Below are positions 1 through 5,140 of a stretch of DNA of 5,140 nucleotides, one piece after another. Both the position numbers and the translations under genes were made by a program. Numbering within the stretch: the stretch's first letter is position 1; every line of letters begins with the position of its first letter. The notes beneath the pieces were generated by a model. That model was not told the DNA's origin and did not search any database. It saw only the letters and a list, made by a program, of their open reading frames with translations. This DNA is from Candidatus Bathyarchaeota archaeon (GTDB lineage Archaea > Thermoproteota > Bathyarchaeia > TCS64). The DNA lies in assembly GCA_030670015.1 (NCBI GenBank), contig DAOVCM010000088.1, forward strand, positions 1 to 5,140, in the 5' to 3' direction.

Positions 1-485
1 CAGCCGCCGAGCCAGTCTTGTCCCGTCCCGTTCACTGCTATGGAAGCCCTCAGGGTGAACATGAGCTGGGTGTTCCCAGTATCAACGAGTTTGAACTCGT
101 AGTTCCTCCCGGCTTCGAAGCCCCCGGGAATGTTGATAGTGACCTTCCCGGTCTCACCGTCGGTGAGGGCGTCGTCATCTGTCCCTGGGTCGTTCACCTC
201 GAAGCTGTAGCCCGCCCCTTCCACCGGCATCGAGTCGACGTAGGCCCTGTCGAGGACCATGGTCCCCCCTCCAAGATTCCGTACGTACACCGTGAGGCCC
301 TCGTCCGTGTAGACCGCCGAGTCGAGGGACATCCGCCCGAATGACTGACCAGCTCCCCCTCCGAGGCCTCCGAGGTATCCCATGGTGTATGAGTAGATCA
401 CAGCTCCTGCTGAGACGGCTAGCACCATGAGCAGCATCACAGCTATGAACGTGGAGACCCCTCTTCTATCCTCTATCAGGGGCAT
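1..485 (-). CDS. Archaeal type IV pilin-like protein, N-terminal part (cut by window edge)
   Basis: The frame reads from an ATG at 485 down to the window edge without a stop: 161 codons, with the C-terminus missing. Residues 1-9 (MPLIEDRRG) form a short basic leader. A hydrophobic segment, about residues 10-34 (VSTFIAVMLLMVLAVSAGAV), follows directly. This is the layout of a class III (prepilin-type) signal peptide, with predicted cleavage after Gly9 by an archaeal prepilin peptidase. A glycine-rich linker (YLGGLGGGAG, about 37-46) leads into a beta-rich extracellular domain containing VYVRNLGGGTMVLDRAYVD, which resembles the immunoglobulin-like domain of archaeal pilins and archaellin-like proteins. 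After processing the protein should be an envelope-anchored or filament subunit. The gene is clearly richer in GC than the DNA upstream of it. Whether it is a major pilin, a minor pilin or a membrane-anchored pilin-like protein cannot be told without the C-terminus. The family call is strong; adhesion or motility is only inference. Confidence 0.88.
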   Translation of the reverse strand, partial: MPLIEDRRGVSTFIAVMLLMVLAVSAGAVIYSYTMGYLGGLGGGAGQSFGRMSLDSAVYTDEGLTVYVRNLGGGTMVLDRAYVDSMPVEGAGYSFEVNDPGTDDDALTDGETGKVTINIPGGFEAGRNYEFKLVDTGNTQLMFTLRASIAVNGTGQDWLGG

Positions 486-508
486 GACGTTATTCTCAGA
501 TATTTATG

Positions 509-515
509 AAATTAA
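509..515 (-). promoter_or_regulatory. Possible TATA box of the pilin-like gene
   Basis: On the minus strand TTAATTT lies about 24-30 bases upstream of the ATG at 485, the spacing expected for a leaderless archaeal transcript. No purine-rich Shine-Dalgarno is seen between the two. The surrounding DNA is AT-rich, so the match is weak, and a second AT stretch (about 501-507) lies closer to the start. Confidence 0.35.
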
Positions 516-667
516 GAGCATTATGAACTCGTAATATCGGATAATAAACTACTTTACACAACCTTCCAGAAACCATCATGTTTCCATAGATCAAATTATG
601 TGACGAGAAACGAAGTTAACCTTCAAACATTATACGATGTTGAGATTAATTCTAGAAATATTATAAG

Positions 668-674
668 AAAAAAA
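668..674 (-). terminator. Oligo-T terminator after the 83-residue gene
   Basis: Seven consecutive A's on the plus strand give TTTTTTT on the minus-strand transcript, about 30 bases beyond the stop codon at 704-706. Archaeal RNA polymerase commonly stops at such T-runs without a hairpin, and no strong stem precedes this one. It would insulate the small gene from the pilin-like gene further along the same strand. Confidence 0.5.
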
Positions 675-703
675 TCTGTAAGGATTTGTATGGTTGATGC
701 TGT

Positions 704-955
704 TTATTGTACCTTCTCCATGTAGGCAGTGTCTTTTACTACGGAGGCTTTAACTTTATCTTTCATATTTCGTAGCTCGATTCTCTTCATCAGCTGGGCC
801 CTTAGATAGTTAGCAGTTTTGCCTTCCACGCTTACCTCGACTAGGTTCTCGTTACCTTCAAGAAACGCGTCTATGATGGGGTCGTATTTGCTGCCTCCTC
901 TGTACCTACGTGGCTTTTGATCGATGGGTTCCAACTCGAACTTCAATTTGCTCAT
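704..955 (-). CDS. Small hypothetical protein, 83 aa
   Basis: I do not recognise the family. The complete frame runs from an ATG at 955 to a TAA at 704-706. The protein is highly charged and soluble-looking, with no signal peptide, membrane segment or cysteine. Residues 1-22 are basic and probably extended (QKPRRYRGGSKY). Residues 23-35 (KYDPIIDAFLEGN) look like a short helix. The rest reads as strand (LVEVSVEG, about 38-45), helix (NYLRAQLMKRIELRN, about 49-63) and two strands (KVKASVV, TAYMEKV), a compact beta-alpha-beta-beta pattern. The regular alternation of hydrophobic and charged residues, the plausible promoter upstream and the T-run downstream argue that it is a real gene despite its length. 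It stands alone between the pilin-like gene and a long AT-rich spacer. The basic start and small fold would suit a nucleic-acid-binding or accessory protein, but that is speculation. Confidence 0.75.
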   Translation of the reverse strand: MSKLKFELEPIDQKPRRYRGGSKYDPIIDAFLEGNENLVEVSVEGKTANYLRAQLMKRIELRNMKDKVKASVVKDTAYMEKVQ

Positions 956-989
956 GCGCCATAACCTATACTATAGATTTCATTATTAC

Positions 990-997
990 TTTAAAAA
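990..997 (-). promoter_or_regulatory. Possible TATA box of the 83-residue gene
   Basis: On the minus strand TTTTTAAA, inside the near-palindrome ACTTTTTAAAGT, is centred about 38 bases upstream of the ATG at 955. It predicts a transcript start near 967 and a leader of roughly 11 bases. That leader has no Shine-Dalgarno, so the mRNA would be short-leadered. Confidence 0.4.
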
Positions 998-1162
998 GTA
1001 TAACATACATAAGGAACGAATCGGAATGTTTTCTATGATAAATATCGTGTCTTTCACCCCTTTGGTTCTCTATGGACGATAAAGGATGATATTATATCCT
1101 GCGTCCGAAAGTCCTGTTATAGACTGATAAGGGTTACAAGGATTTTAAATAATCTTACATAT

Positions 1163-1501
1163 GTGCGTTGTGCATATTTTTATCCTCAAGTTCGTGAACC
1201 CTCGTATATGATTTGTGTGCGCACGACAAGTAATTACGATTCCAAAATCGTCAGAAAATTGTTGTTCTACTCTAAAATCTCAGGATTCTCAGAAAGAAAT
1301 AAGATATTAATTCTTGATGAAAAATTAAAAGATGGGAATAGTTTCTTGGTGATATTTCAAACGGATGTCTTATATCTCGAATTTTGTAGATTCTCCTCTA
1401 TGTTTCGGTGTATATTTCCATTCACTAATCCTAACAAGAATCAAATAGTCAATATTAGTACCAATTTGTATACGAAGGCATCAACATACATGAATTCTTA
1501 A
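1163..1501 (+). CDS. Doubtful hypothetical protein, 112 aa
   Basis: The frame begins at a GTG and ends at a TAA at 1499-1501; an in-frame ATG at 1208 gives a 97-residue alternative. In DNA this rich in AT, 112 codons without a stop is mildly unexpected by chance, which is the main reason to keep it. The middle has a protein-like pattern: SKIVRKLLFYSKISGF (about residues 27-42), then ILILDEKLKDGNSFLVIF (about 48-65) and a phenylalanine/cysteine-rich stretch. I recognise no domain or motif. No Shine-Dalgarno precedes either start, although a TATA-like ATTTTAAATAA lies at 1142-1152. Its stop codon overlaps the proposed TATA box of the next gene. It could be a lineage-specific gene, a decayed gene or chance. 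Confidence 0.28.
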   Translation: MRCAYFYPQVREPSYMICVRTTSNYDSKIVRKLLFYSKISGFSERNKILILDEKLKDGNSFLVIFQTDVLYLEFCRFSSMFRCIFPFTNPNKNQIVNISTNLYTKASTYMNS

Positions 1502-1504
1502 AAA
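1498..1504 (+). promoter_or_regulatory. TATA box of the DUF3795-type gene
   Basis: TTAAAAA is centred 26 bases upstream of the ATG at 1527, exactly the spacing that would put the transcript start on that ATG. It supports ATG 1527 as the start over the TTG three bases earlier or the ATG at 1533. A weak GAGAG at 1513-1517 could act as a Shine-Dalgarno only if transcription began further upstream. Confidence 0.5.
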
Positions 1505-1526
1505 CCTATCATGAGAGAATTTATTG

Positions 1527-2024
1527 ATGCACATGGATCGTGATGATCTACTCACTTATTGTGGGACTTATGGTGGTAGCTGTGCAAGATACGCTGGCTA
1601 CAAGGCATTCAGGACCGCAGCAAACATAGTTGCTGAGATAGTTGATTCACATGGCTTCCATTATTGGATGCCACAGGAGGTGAAAGAGTTTGACTACACC
1701 GAATTCAGAAAGGGCCTAGAGTTCTTTAAAAGTGAAGATACGTGGCTTGTATGTCTAAAGTGCTGCAAGGGTGGTGGAGGAAGTCCACCTGATTGTCCAC
1801 GTGAGTGTTGTATAGAACATGGAGTTGATGTCTGCTTTGAATGTGGAGAATTTCCATGTGATAAGGTCAAAGATAACGTTGAGATGCTGAAGACTTCGAA
1901 GAAATATCTTGAATTGGGTCGTGAAGAATGGTTAAGACGTCAGGATGAAAAAGCTCAGAAAGGATATGAGAACCACACGAAAAAATTCTATGAAATCTCT
2001 GTGAAAACGAGCCCACGAAGCTAG
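1527..2024 (+). CDS. DUF3795-type cysteine-rich protein
   Basis: The 165-residue protein carries the two marks of the DUF3795 family. Near the N-terminus, LLTYCGTYGGSCARY (residues 8-22) matches the family's YCGxxCxxCxxY motif. In the second half, a cysteine cluster (C76, C79, C80, C90, C94, C95) leads into VCFECGEFPCDK (residues 102-113), matching the typical FCFECxEFPCxK signature. Eleven cysteines in all suggest bound zinc or an iron-sulfur centre. A charged helical tail follows (LGREEWLRRQDEKAQKGYENHTKKFYE, about 130-155), also usual for the family. There is no signal peptide or membrane segment, so it is probably cytoplasmic. The family's biochemical role is unknown to me. One odd point: the middle cysteine of the N-terminal motif is Gly16 here. 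ATG 1527 was chosen because a TATA box sits 26 bases upstream; TTG 1524 and ATG 1533 are alternatives. It is transcribed alone and converges on the thymidylate synthase gene. Confidence 0.85.
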   Translation: MHMDRDDLLTYCGTYGGSCARYAGYKAFRTAANIVAEIVDSHGFHYWMPQEVKEFDYTEFRKGLEFFKSEDTWLVCLKCCKGGGGSPPDCPRECCIEHGVDVCFECGEFPCDKVKDNVEMLKTSKKYLELGREEWLRRQDEKAQKGYENHTKKFYEISVKTSPRS

Positions 2025-2139
2025 AAACTTCCTCTATAATAGCGCGTTTCCAGCACAAAAGGCGTCGTATGAGCATAAGGTATAATGATGTTAAATCTTA
2101 TTTACACACGTGGTTTAGTAATATAGGTTGATATATCGA

Positions 2140-2862
2140 CTAAACTTGTCTTAACTCTCCATCTTTTTGACTCCACTGGCGTCTCGAATCTTCTTCCGGT
2201 TTGATTAGTTCCTCTACCAGATCGTACAGTCTGCTGTAGATGTGACAATTCTTTGAATGGAATATGAGCTTGCCAGTTGTGTAATTCGTGCTGGCACGAG
2301 TGTTTATTTCGTTGACCAGTGCTTCGTTGAATATCTGAATACCTGCAATGTTGGCTGGAAGGCCCGCGAAGGCGTCCCACGACCTGAAGTAACACGTTAG
2401 GTGCATTTGATCATTAACCAGCTCAGTATCTATCACCGTGAGACATGGGGGTTCATGTTTCATACCGCTTAATGTCGTGAGTATATCCTGTGGTTGCCGG
2501 ATAACCAGTGTCAGCTGCCTGTCATTGGGCTCCTGTTTATATCTATCAATAAGGTGTTTCACTTGATCCACCGGCTCTCTGAGTCTGCTACTGTAAGTGT
2601 ATGTTTCACCCTCTTCCTTAACACCGGCCCACAAGTACTGGAGAGCATAGGAGTTGATATACTTCATGTCGCAGGGCGCCTTCTCGGCCACGAGAGGTCG
2701 ACTCTCTGGGTTAGTGATCTCGATACTCAGGTTCAGCTTCTTGGTCGTTGTTATCTCTGAGCCGTAACCTACCTGGAATTCATCTCCATTCCCCCATACC
2801 TCTTCTAGGGTCCTGTACCAGGCACCTGGGATGTCGAAGGCTTTGATGTAAGCGTACCTCAT
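2140..2862 (-). CDS. thyA: Thymidylate synthase, archaeal ThyA type
   Basis: The 240-residue protein should methylate dUMP to dTMP with a reduced methylene-pterin cofactor (folate or, in some archaea, a methanopterin). The catalytic core of the family is clear. Cys140 in HEPPCLTV matches the nucleophile (E. coli C146). FRSWDAFAGLPANIAG (159-174) holds Arg160, Asp163 and Asn171, equivalent to E. coli R166, D169 and N177. NCHIYS (205-210) holds His207 and Tyr209, the sugar-binding pair. Asn171 argues for dUMP rather than dCMP as substrate. The N-terminal half is divergent (LWAGVKEEGETYTYSSRLRE, about 77-96), and the protein is shorter than the bacterial enzyme (264 residues in E. coli), as expected for archaeal forms. 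The arginine pair that reaches across the dimer to the dUMP phosphate reads R115-Q116 instead of two arginines. The start is an ATG preceded by GTGAGGG with almost no spacing; a GAGG about 12 bases upstream also exists. The gene is divergent from the transporter. Confidence 0.88.
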   Translation of the reverse strand: MRYAYIKAFDIPGAWYRTLEEVWGNGDEFQVGYGSEITTTKKLNLSIEITNPESRPLVAEKAPCDMKYINSYALQYLWAGVKEEGETYTYSSRLREPVDQVKHLIDRYKQEPNDRQLTLVIRQPQDILTTLSGMKHEPPCLTVIDTELVNDQMHLTCYFRSWDAFAGLPANIAGIQIFNEALVNEINTRASTNYTTGKLIFHSKNCHIYSRLYDLVEELIKPEEDSRRQWSQKDGELRQV

Positions 2863-2899
2863 CCCTCACACCATCCCTCAATACCATAGCACTAACCAA

Positions 2900-2910
2900 G
2901 TATAAGATAC
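2900..2910 (-). promoter_or_regulatory. Possible TATA box of the thymidylate synthase gene
   Basis: GTATCTTATAC on the minus strand contains the TATA-like TCTTATAC and forms a small inverted repeat (GTAT, 3 bases, ATAC). It predicts a transcript start near 2877 and a leader of about 15 bases that would include the purine-rich GAGGGATGGTG. It lies in the 146-base spacer shared with the divergent transporter gene. Confidence 0.4.
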
Positions 2911-2968
2911 AGCATATTGCATTCTAACGGTTTGTAACTTGCACGCTTATTTTAATGGTGAGGGGATG

Positions 2969-2977
2969 ATTTATTTT
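2969..2977 (+). promoter_or_regulatory. Possible TATA box of the transporter gene
   Basis: ATTTATTTT is centred about 36 bases upstream of the ATG at 3009 and predicts a start of transcription near 2999, leaving a leader of about 10 bases. No Shine-Dalgarno lies just before the ATG. A second AT stretch (TTATTTTAAT, 2947-2956) would give a longer leader and is an alternative. Confidence 0.4.
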
Positions 2978-3008
2978 CTCCCTTAGTTATCTCTTCTGTT
3001 ATTCAACG

Positions 3009-4244
3009 ATGTCCTCCGCTGGAAAAAAGGCATGGAGCATTCTCCGTACTAACCTAGGGGTGATACTGCTCAGTTCAGGGCTCTGGAACCTTGGCGGTCA
3101 GCTGACATGGCCTTTTTTCAGCCTCTATGTCTTGGCGCTGGGAGGGAGCTACGTGGATGTAGGTATCATCTCAGCTGTGGGGTCAATAATCCAGATCATC
3201 CCGACCTTCATAGGCGGATACCTCACAGATAGAGTGGGGAGGAAGAAGATGGTATACACAATGAGCTTTCTTCTCGCCTTCGCGGAGTTACTCAGAGGGA
3301 TAGCACCTAATTACAGTATCCTTCTAGTAGCTGCTGCCCTAGGCGCTATCTGGAACGGGTTAAGAGACCCTTCGTTTGAGTCCATATTTGCTGATTCTAC
3401 TAACCCTGAGAACAGGGCGTATGGATATGCTCTCTGGATGGTGGTTCCAACGCTATTCGGGGTTCTTTCTCCTTACATAATAGGGATTTTCATGGATAGG
3501 TACGGTGTAATCGTGGCCCAGAGATGGGCATATTACACCTTGTTTGGTTTGGCAGTTGTTGCCTCTTTTTTGAGGTATAGGTTCCTTGAGGAGACCCTCA
3601 CTGCTGAGAATACGAAACAGGTTGACCTGAGGAACGCTATGCACGATATTCTCTCGGATTTCAGGTTCACACTTACATACCTGCCAAGACAGCTTTGGAT
3701 ATTCCTCACATGTGATCTTTTTTTCACCTTCTCGTGGGCTATTTGTGACCCCTATTTTGTAACTTATGCGACAGAGGTAGTGCAACTGAGCAGTACACAG
3801 TGGGGAATGGTGATGACTCTTGTAACAATCATCAACATACTTGTGAGGGTACCTATCGCAAGGGCTTCAGACAAGTATGGGAGGCTAAAGTTCATGTTTC
3901 CAGCCATGTTTATGTGGGCAGCCACCTTCCTCGTCTACGTTTACACACGTAACTTCGCAGAGGTGCTCATAGTCCGCGGGGTCCTAGCTCTTTCAAGCTG
4001 TATAGGTGATCCAGCCTGGCTGGCCCTCTTCGCTGACTACTCACCGCACGAACATCGGGGAAGGTTCAACGCCATAAAGTCGGTGGCTTGGTCTATCACA
4101 TGGGGTTTTGGCAATCTAGTTGGAGGATTCCTCTATCAGAGCTTTTCCAAGCAGTATCCATTTCTAATTGGTGCAGCCATCCAGTTTATCACCGGTTTTG
4201 CTGCGTTGAAGCTTATCAAGGAACCTAAGAAAAGAGAAGAATAA
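3009..4244 (+). CDS. Major facilitator superfamily (MFS) transporter
   Basis: This 411-residue membrane protein has the length and hydrophobic rhythm of a 12-helix MFS carrier. Rough segments are 16-42, 50-72, 81-98, 102-118, 138-160, 172-190, then 230-252, 264-284, 295-312, 317-335, 353-375 and 383-402, with a charged cytoplasmic loop at about 191-228 between the halves. Motif A is present after helix 2 (GGYLTDRVGRKK, 69-80) and again after helix 8 (ARASDKYGRLK, 284-294). The two halves also share a motif near helices 4 and 10: RDPSFESIFADS (119-130) and GDPAWLALFADY (333-344). The buried charged residues of these motifs suggest ion-coupled transport. The substrate cannot be named; drug-efflux and metabolite carriers share these features. 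The ATG at 3009 is the only start after an in-frame stop at 2967-2969. It is transcribed away from the thymidylate synthase gene, with no partner on its own strand. Confidence 0.9.
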   Translation: MSSAGKKAWSILRTNLGVILLSSGLWNLGGQLTWPFFSLYVLALGGSYVDVGIISAVGSIIQIIPTFIGGYLTDRVGRKKMVYTMSFLLAFAELLRGIAPNYSILLVAAALGAIWNGLRDPSFESIFADSTNPENRAYGYALWMVVPTLFGVLSPYIIGIFMDRYGVIVAQRWAYYTLFGLAVVASFLRYRFLEETLTAENTKQVDLRNAMHDILSDFRFTLTYLPRQLWIFLTCDLFFTFSWAICDPYFVTYATEVVQLSSTQWGMVMTLVTIINILVRVPIARASDKYGRLKFMFPAMFMWAATFLVYVYTRNFAEVLIVRGVLALSSCIGDPAWLALFADYSPHEHRGRFNAIKSVAWSITWGFGNLVGGFLYQSFSKQYPFLIGAAIQFITGFAALKLIKEPKKREE

Positions 4245-4534
4245 ACACGCGATTCATCATTTACTGTATTCGTATCATCGTACGCGGGGTTTATGCACTA
4301 TACCCAACCACACTAGGAAAGTTCCAAGGATAATACCGAAAGATATTGAGATATGTGAGAAACCAGGAATACTCAGTGGTTTGGGGCTCAGACGAGATAT
4401 CAGTGTTCTTTGAAACACTACCCGTAACGGAGGTTAACACATATTCAGTTATAAGATATTACGCTATACCATGTTTGCTAGGCGATATTCCAGCGGCTAA
4501 AACGAAGATCAGATGTTCCTTTGGCGTGACATAT

Positions 4535-4560
4535 ATGCCCCGCGCGCATCATTGGGGTAT
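4535..4560 (+). other. Potential RNA hairpin
   Basis: ATGCCCC and GGGGTAT can form a 7-pair stem with one G-U pair when transcribed from the plus strand; in the minus-strand RNA the same position would be a C-A mismatch. The loop is 12 bases. It is about 290 bases past the transporter stop, so a link to that transcript is uncertain, and no T-run follows it. Confidence 0.25.
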
Positions 4561-4629
4561 CCCTTAGGATCAAAGAAGTTTAGTCTAAAACCCAGCTCTA
4601 ACAATAATAAACAATATTCAAGATAAATT

Positions 4630-4635
4630 AAAAAA
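4630..4635 (-). terminator. Oligo-T terminator of the amidohydrolase gene
   Basis: Six A's on the plus strand give TTTTTT, then AATTTAT, on the minus-strand transcript, about 14 bases beyond the TGA stop at 4649-4651. A T-rich run this close to a stop codon is the usual archaeal termination signal. Confidence 0.5.
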
Positions 4636-4648
4636 GAGTTTATCCGTG

Positions 4649-5140
4649 TCAAAGTATGGGGCGTTGGAATTCCCCATATCCGGGCTTCCCCAGAACCCTA
4701 CCATCCTCCATTACAATTTCCCCTCTAACTATAGAAGTCAACGGCCAGCCTGTCCCTCGATAACCCTCGAACGCCGTTATCTTCTGTTTTGAGTGGAGCA
4801 GCTCACCCTTGACCTCATACTCACGCTTCAAGTCCACGATGACAATATCTGCATCAGCCCCTGGCACCAACGCCCCTTTTCGCGGATACAGGTTCAGGAT
4901 CTTCGCAGGGTTCATCGAGAAGACCTCGACGAGGCGTTCAAGGCTCAGAAGATCACGGCTCACACAGTCGAGCATCAGGGGCAGGCTCGTCTCGACGCCC
5001 ACAGACCCCGAGGGAGCATCAAAGATGTTCTTCCACCCCCTTTCCTTATCCTCCTTGGAATATGGGGCGTGGTCACTAGCGAGGACGTCGATCACCCCAT
5101 CGTTCAACGCCTTCCAGAGGGTCTTCTGATCCTCAGGCCC
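4649..5140 (-). CDS. Dihydroorotase/allantoinase-type cyclic amidohydrolase, C-terminal part
   Basis: The frame is open from the right window edge to a TGA at 4649-4651, giving the last 163 residues; an in-frame TTG at 5107 is internal, since the homologous pattern continues upstream (GPEDQKTLWKAL). Family members have about 420-460 residues, so the N-terminal metal-binding HxH and the bridging lysine lie outside. Counting from the window edge, the catalytic motif LASDHAPYSKEDK (20-32) contains the metal-binding Asp23. It is followed by APSGSVGVETSLPLML (42-57), NPAKILNLYPRKGALVPGADADIVIVD (77-103) and VRGEIVMEDGRV (138-149), all typical of cyclic amidohydrolases with a composite C-terminal beta domain. 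The likely reaction is ring closure or hydrolysis of an amide. Dihydroorotase of pyrimidine synthesis is the leading candidate; allantoinase or hydantoinase cannot be excluded without the N-terminus. The gene is GC-richer than the spacer beside it and ends facing the transporter. Confidence 0.85.
   Translation of the reverse strand, partial: GPEDQKTLWKALNDGVIDVLASDHAPYSKEDKERGWKNIFDAPSGSVGVETSLPLMLDCVSRDLLSLERLVEVFSMNPAKILNLYPRKGALVPGADADIVIVDLKREYEVKGELLHSKQKITAFEGYRGTGWPLTSIVRGEIVMEDGRVLGKPGYGEFQRPIL

Larger units (their letters stand above)
956..1526. other. AT-rich spacer with only a weak open frame
   Basis: These 571 bases separate the small minus-strand gene from the DUF3795-type gene and are visibly richer in AT than the flanking coding DNA. 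They hold the proposed promoter of the 83-residue gene (about 990-997), a weak inverted repeat at 1083-1100 (AGGAT and ATCCT arms around 8 bases), a TATA-like ATTTTAAATAA at about 1142-1152, and the doubtful frame at 1163-1501. I see no tRNA-like cloverleaf, no direct repeat array and no recognisable gene remnant. Confidence 0.6.
4245..4648. other. Spacer between convergent genes, no credible gene
   Basis: These 404 bases lie between the transporter stop and the amidohydrolase stop. A 73-codon frame from a TTG at 4346 to 4567 shows no domain, Shine-Dalgarno or promoter and is probably chance. One hairpin is visible: ATGCCCC (4535-4541) pairs with GGGGTAT (4554-4560) around a 12-base loop beginning GCGCGC. 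I see no T-run typical of a transporter terminator directly after 4244, and no tRNA. Confidence 0.6.

Noticed and set aside
18..344. 108-codon plus-strand frame
   Set aside because: It lies opposite the pilin-like gene, whose signal peptide and beta domain are convincing; its own translation is rich in Pro, Gly, Val and Arg as expected of a GC-rich shadow.
1083..1100. Inverted repeat AGGAT / ATCCT around 8 bases
   Set aside because: The stem is only five pairs, in AT-rich DNA where such repeats arise often, and there is no second copy.
1537..1545. GTGATGA resembling the C box of an archaeal C/D guide RNA
   Set aside because: It lies inside the DUF3795-type coding sequence (Arg-Asp-Asp codons) and no matching D box is found at a suitable distance.
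2102..2395. 97-codon minus-strand frame overlapping the thymidylate synthase
   Set aside because: It is an out-of-frame shadow of the synthase, whose catalytic motifs are in the other frame.
2966..2986. Six-codon frame (MIYFLP) preceded by GGTGAGGGG upstream of the transporter
   Set aside because: It looks like a leader peptide, but both candidate TATA boxes would start transcription downstream of its ATG, so it would not be in the mRNA; the purine-rich match is probably chance.
4346..4567. 73-codon plus-strand frame starting at TTG
   Set aside because: It has no Shine-Dalgarno, TATA box, domain or coding-like pattern, and its length is not surprising at this base composition.
4809..5129. 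106-codon plus-strand frame
   Set aside because: It is antisense to the amidohydrolase, which carries clear family motifs; the plus-strand translation is a low-complexity Ser/Arg/Thr shadow.

Overview
The window looks archaeal. Three things point that way. The pilin precursor at the left edge has a class III type signal peptide (RRG followed by a hydrophobic segment). The thymidylate synthase is short and of the divergent archaeal type. Most starts have AT-rich TATA-like boxes about 25-35 bases upstream, and several lack a Shine-Dalgarno. AGA/AGG arginine and ATA isoleucine codons are also common. I cannot fix the phylum from the sequence; a TACK-type lineage such as Bathyarchaeia is a guess.

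Layout from left to right: (1) 1-485, minus strand, the N-terminal 161 residues of a GC-rich type IV pilin-like protein that runs off the window. (2) 486-1526, a strikingly AT-rich stretch holding one convincing small gene (704-955, minus, 83 aa, unknown function) and one weak open frame (1163-1501, plus). (3) 1527-2024, plus, a cysteine-rich DUF3795-type protein that probably has a leaderless transcript. (4) 2140-2862, minus, a thymidylate synthase-family protein with its catalytic cysteine and dUMP-binding motifs intact. (5) 3009-4244, plus, a 12-segment major facilitator superfamily transporter, divergent from the synthase across a 146-base spacer. (6) 4245-4648, about 400 bases without a credible gene. 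(7) 4649-5140, minus, the C-terminal 163 residues of a dihydroorotase/allantoinase-type cyclic amidohydrolase that enters from the right edge.

There is no long operon: each gene has its own apparent promoter or faces its neighbour. The one plausible metabolic link is pyrimidine synthesis: a possible dihydroorotase (UMP pathway) and a thymidylate synthase (dTMP formation) lie within 2 kb on the same strand, though a transporter on the opposite strand separates them. I found no CRISPR array, tRNA, rRNA, insertion sequence or clear defence or mobile system. The best leads are small: an altered metal-ligand motif in the DUF3795 protein, an altered phosphate-binding arginine in the thymidylate synthase, and the AT-rich block with the unknown 83-residue protein.
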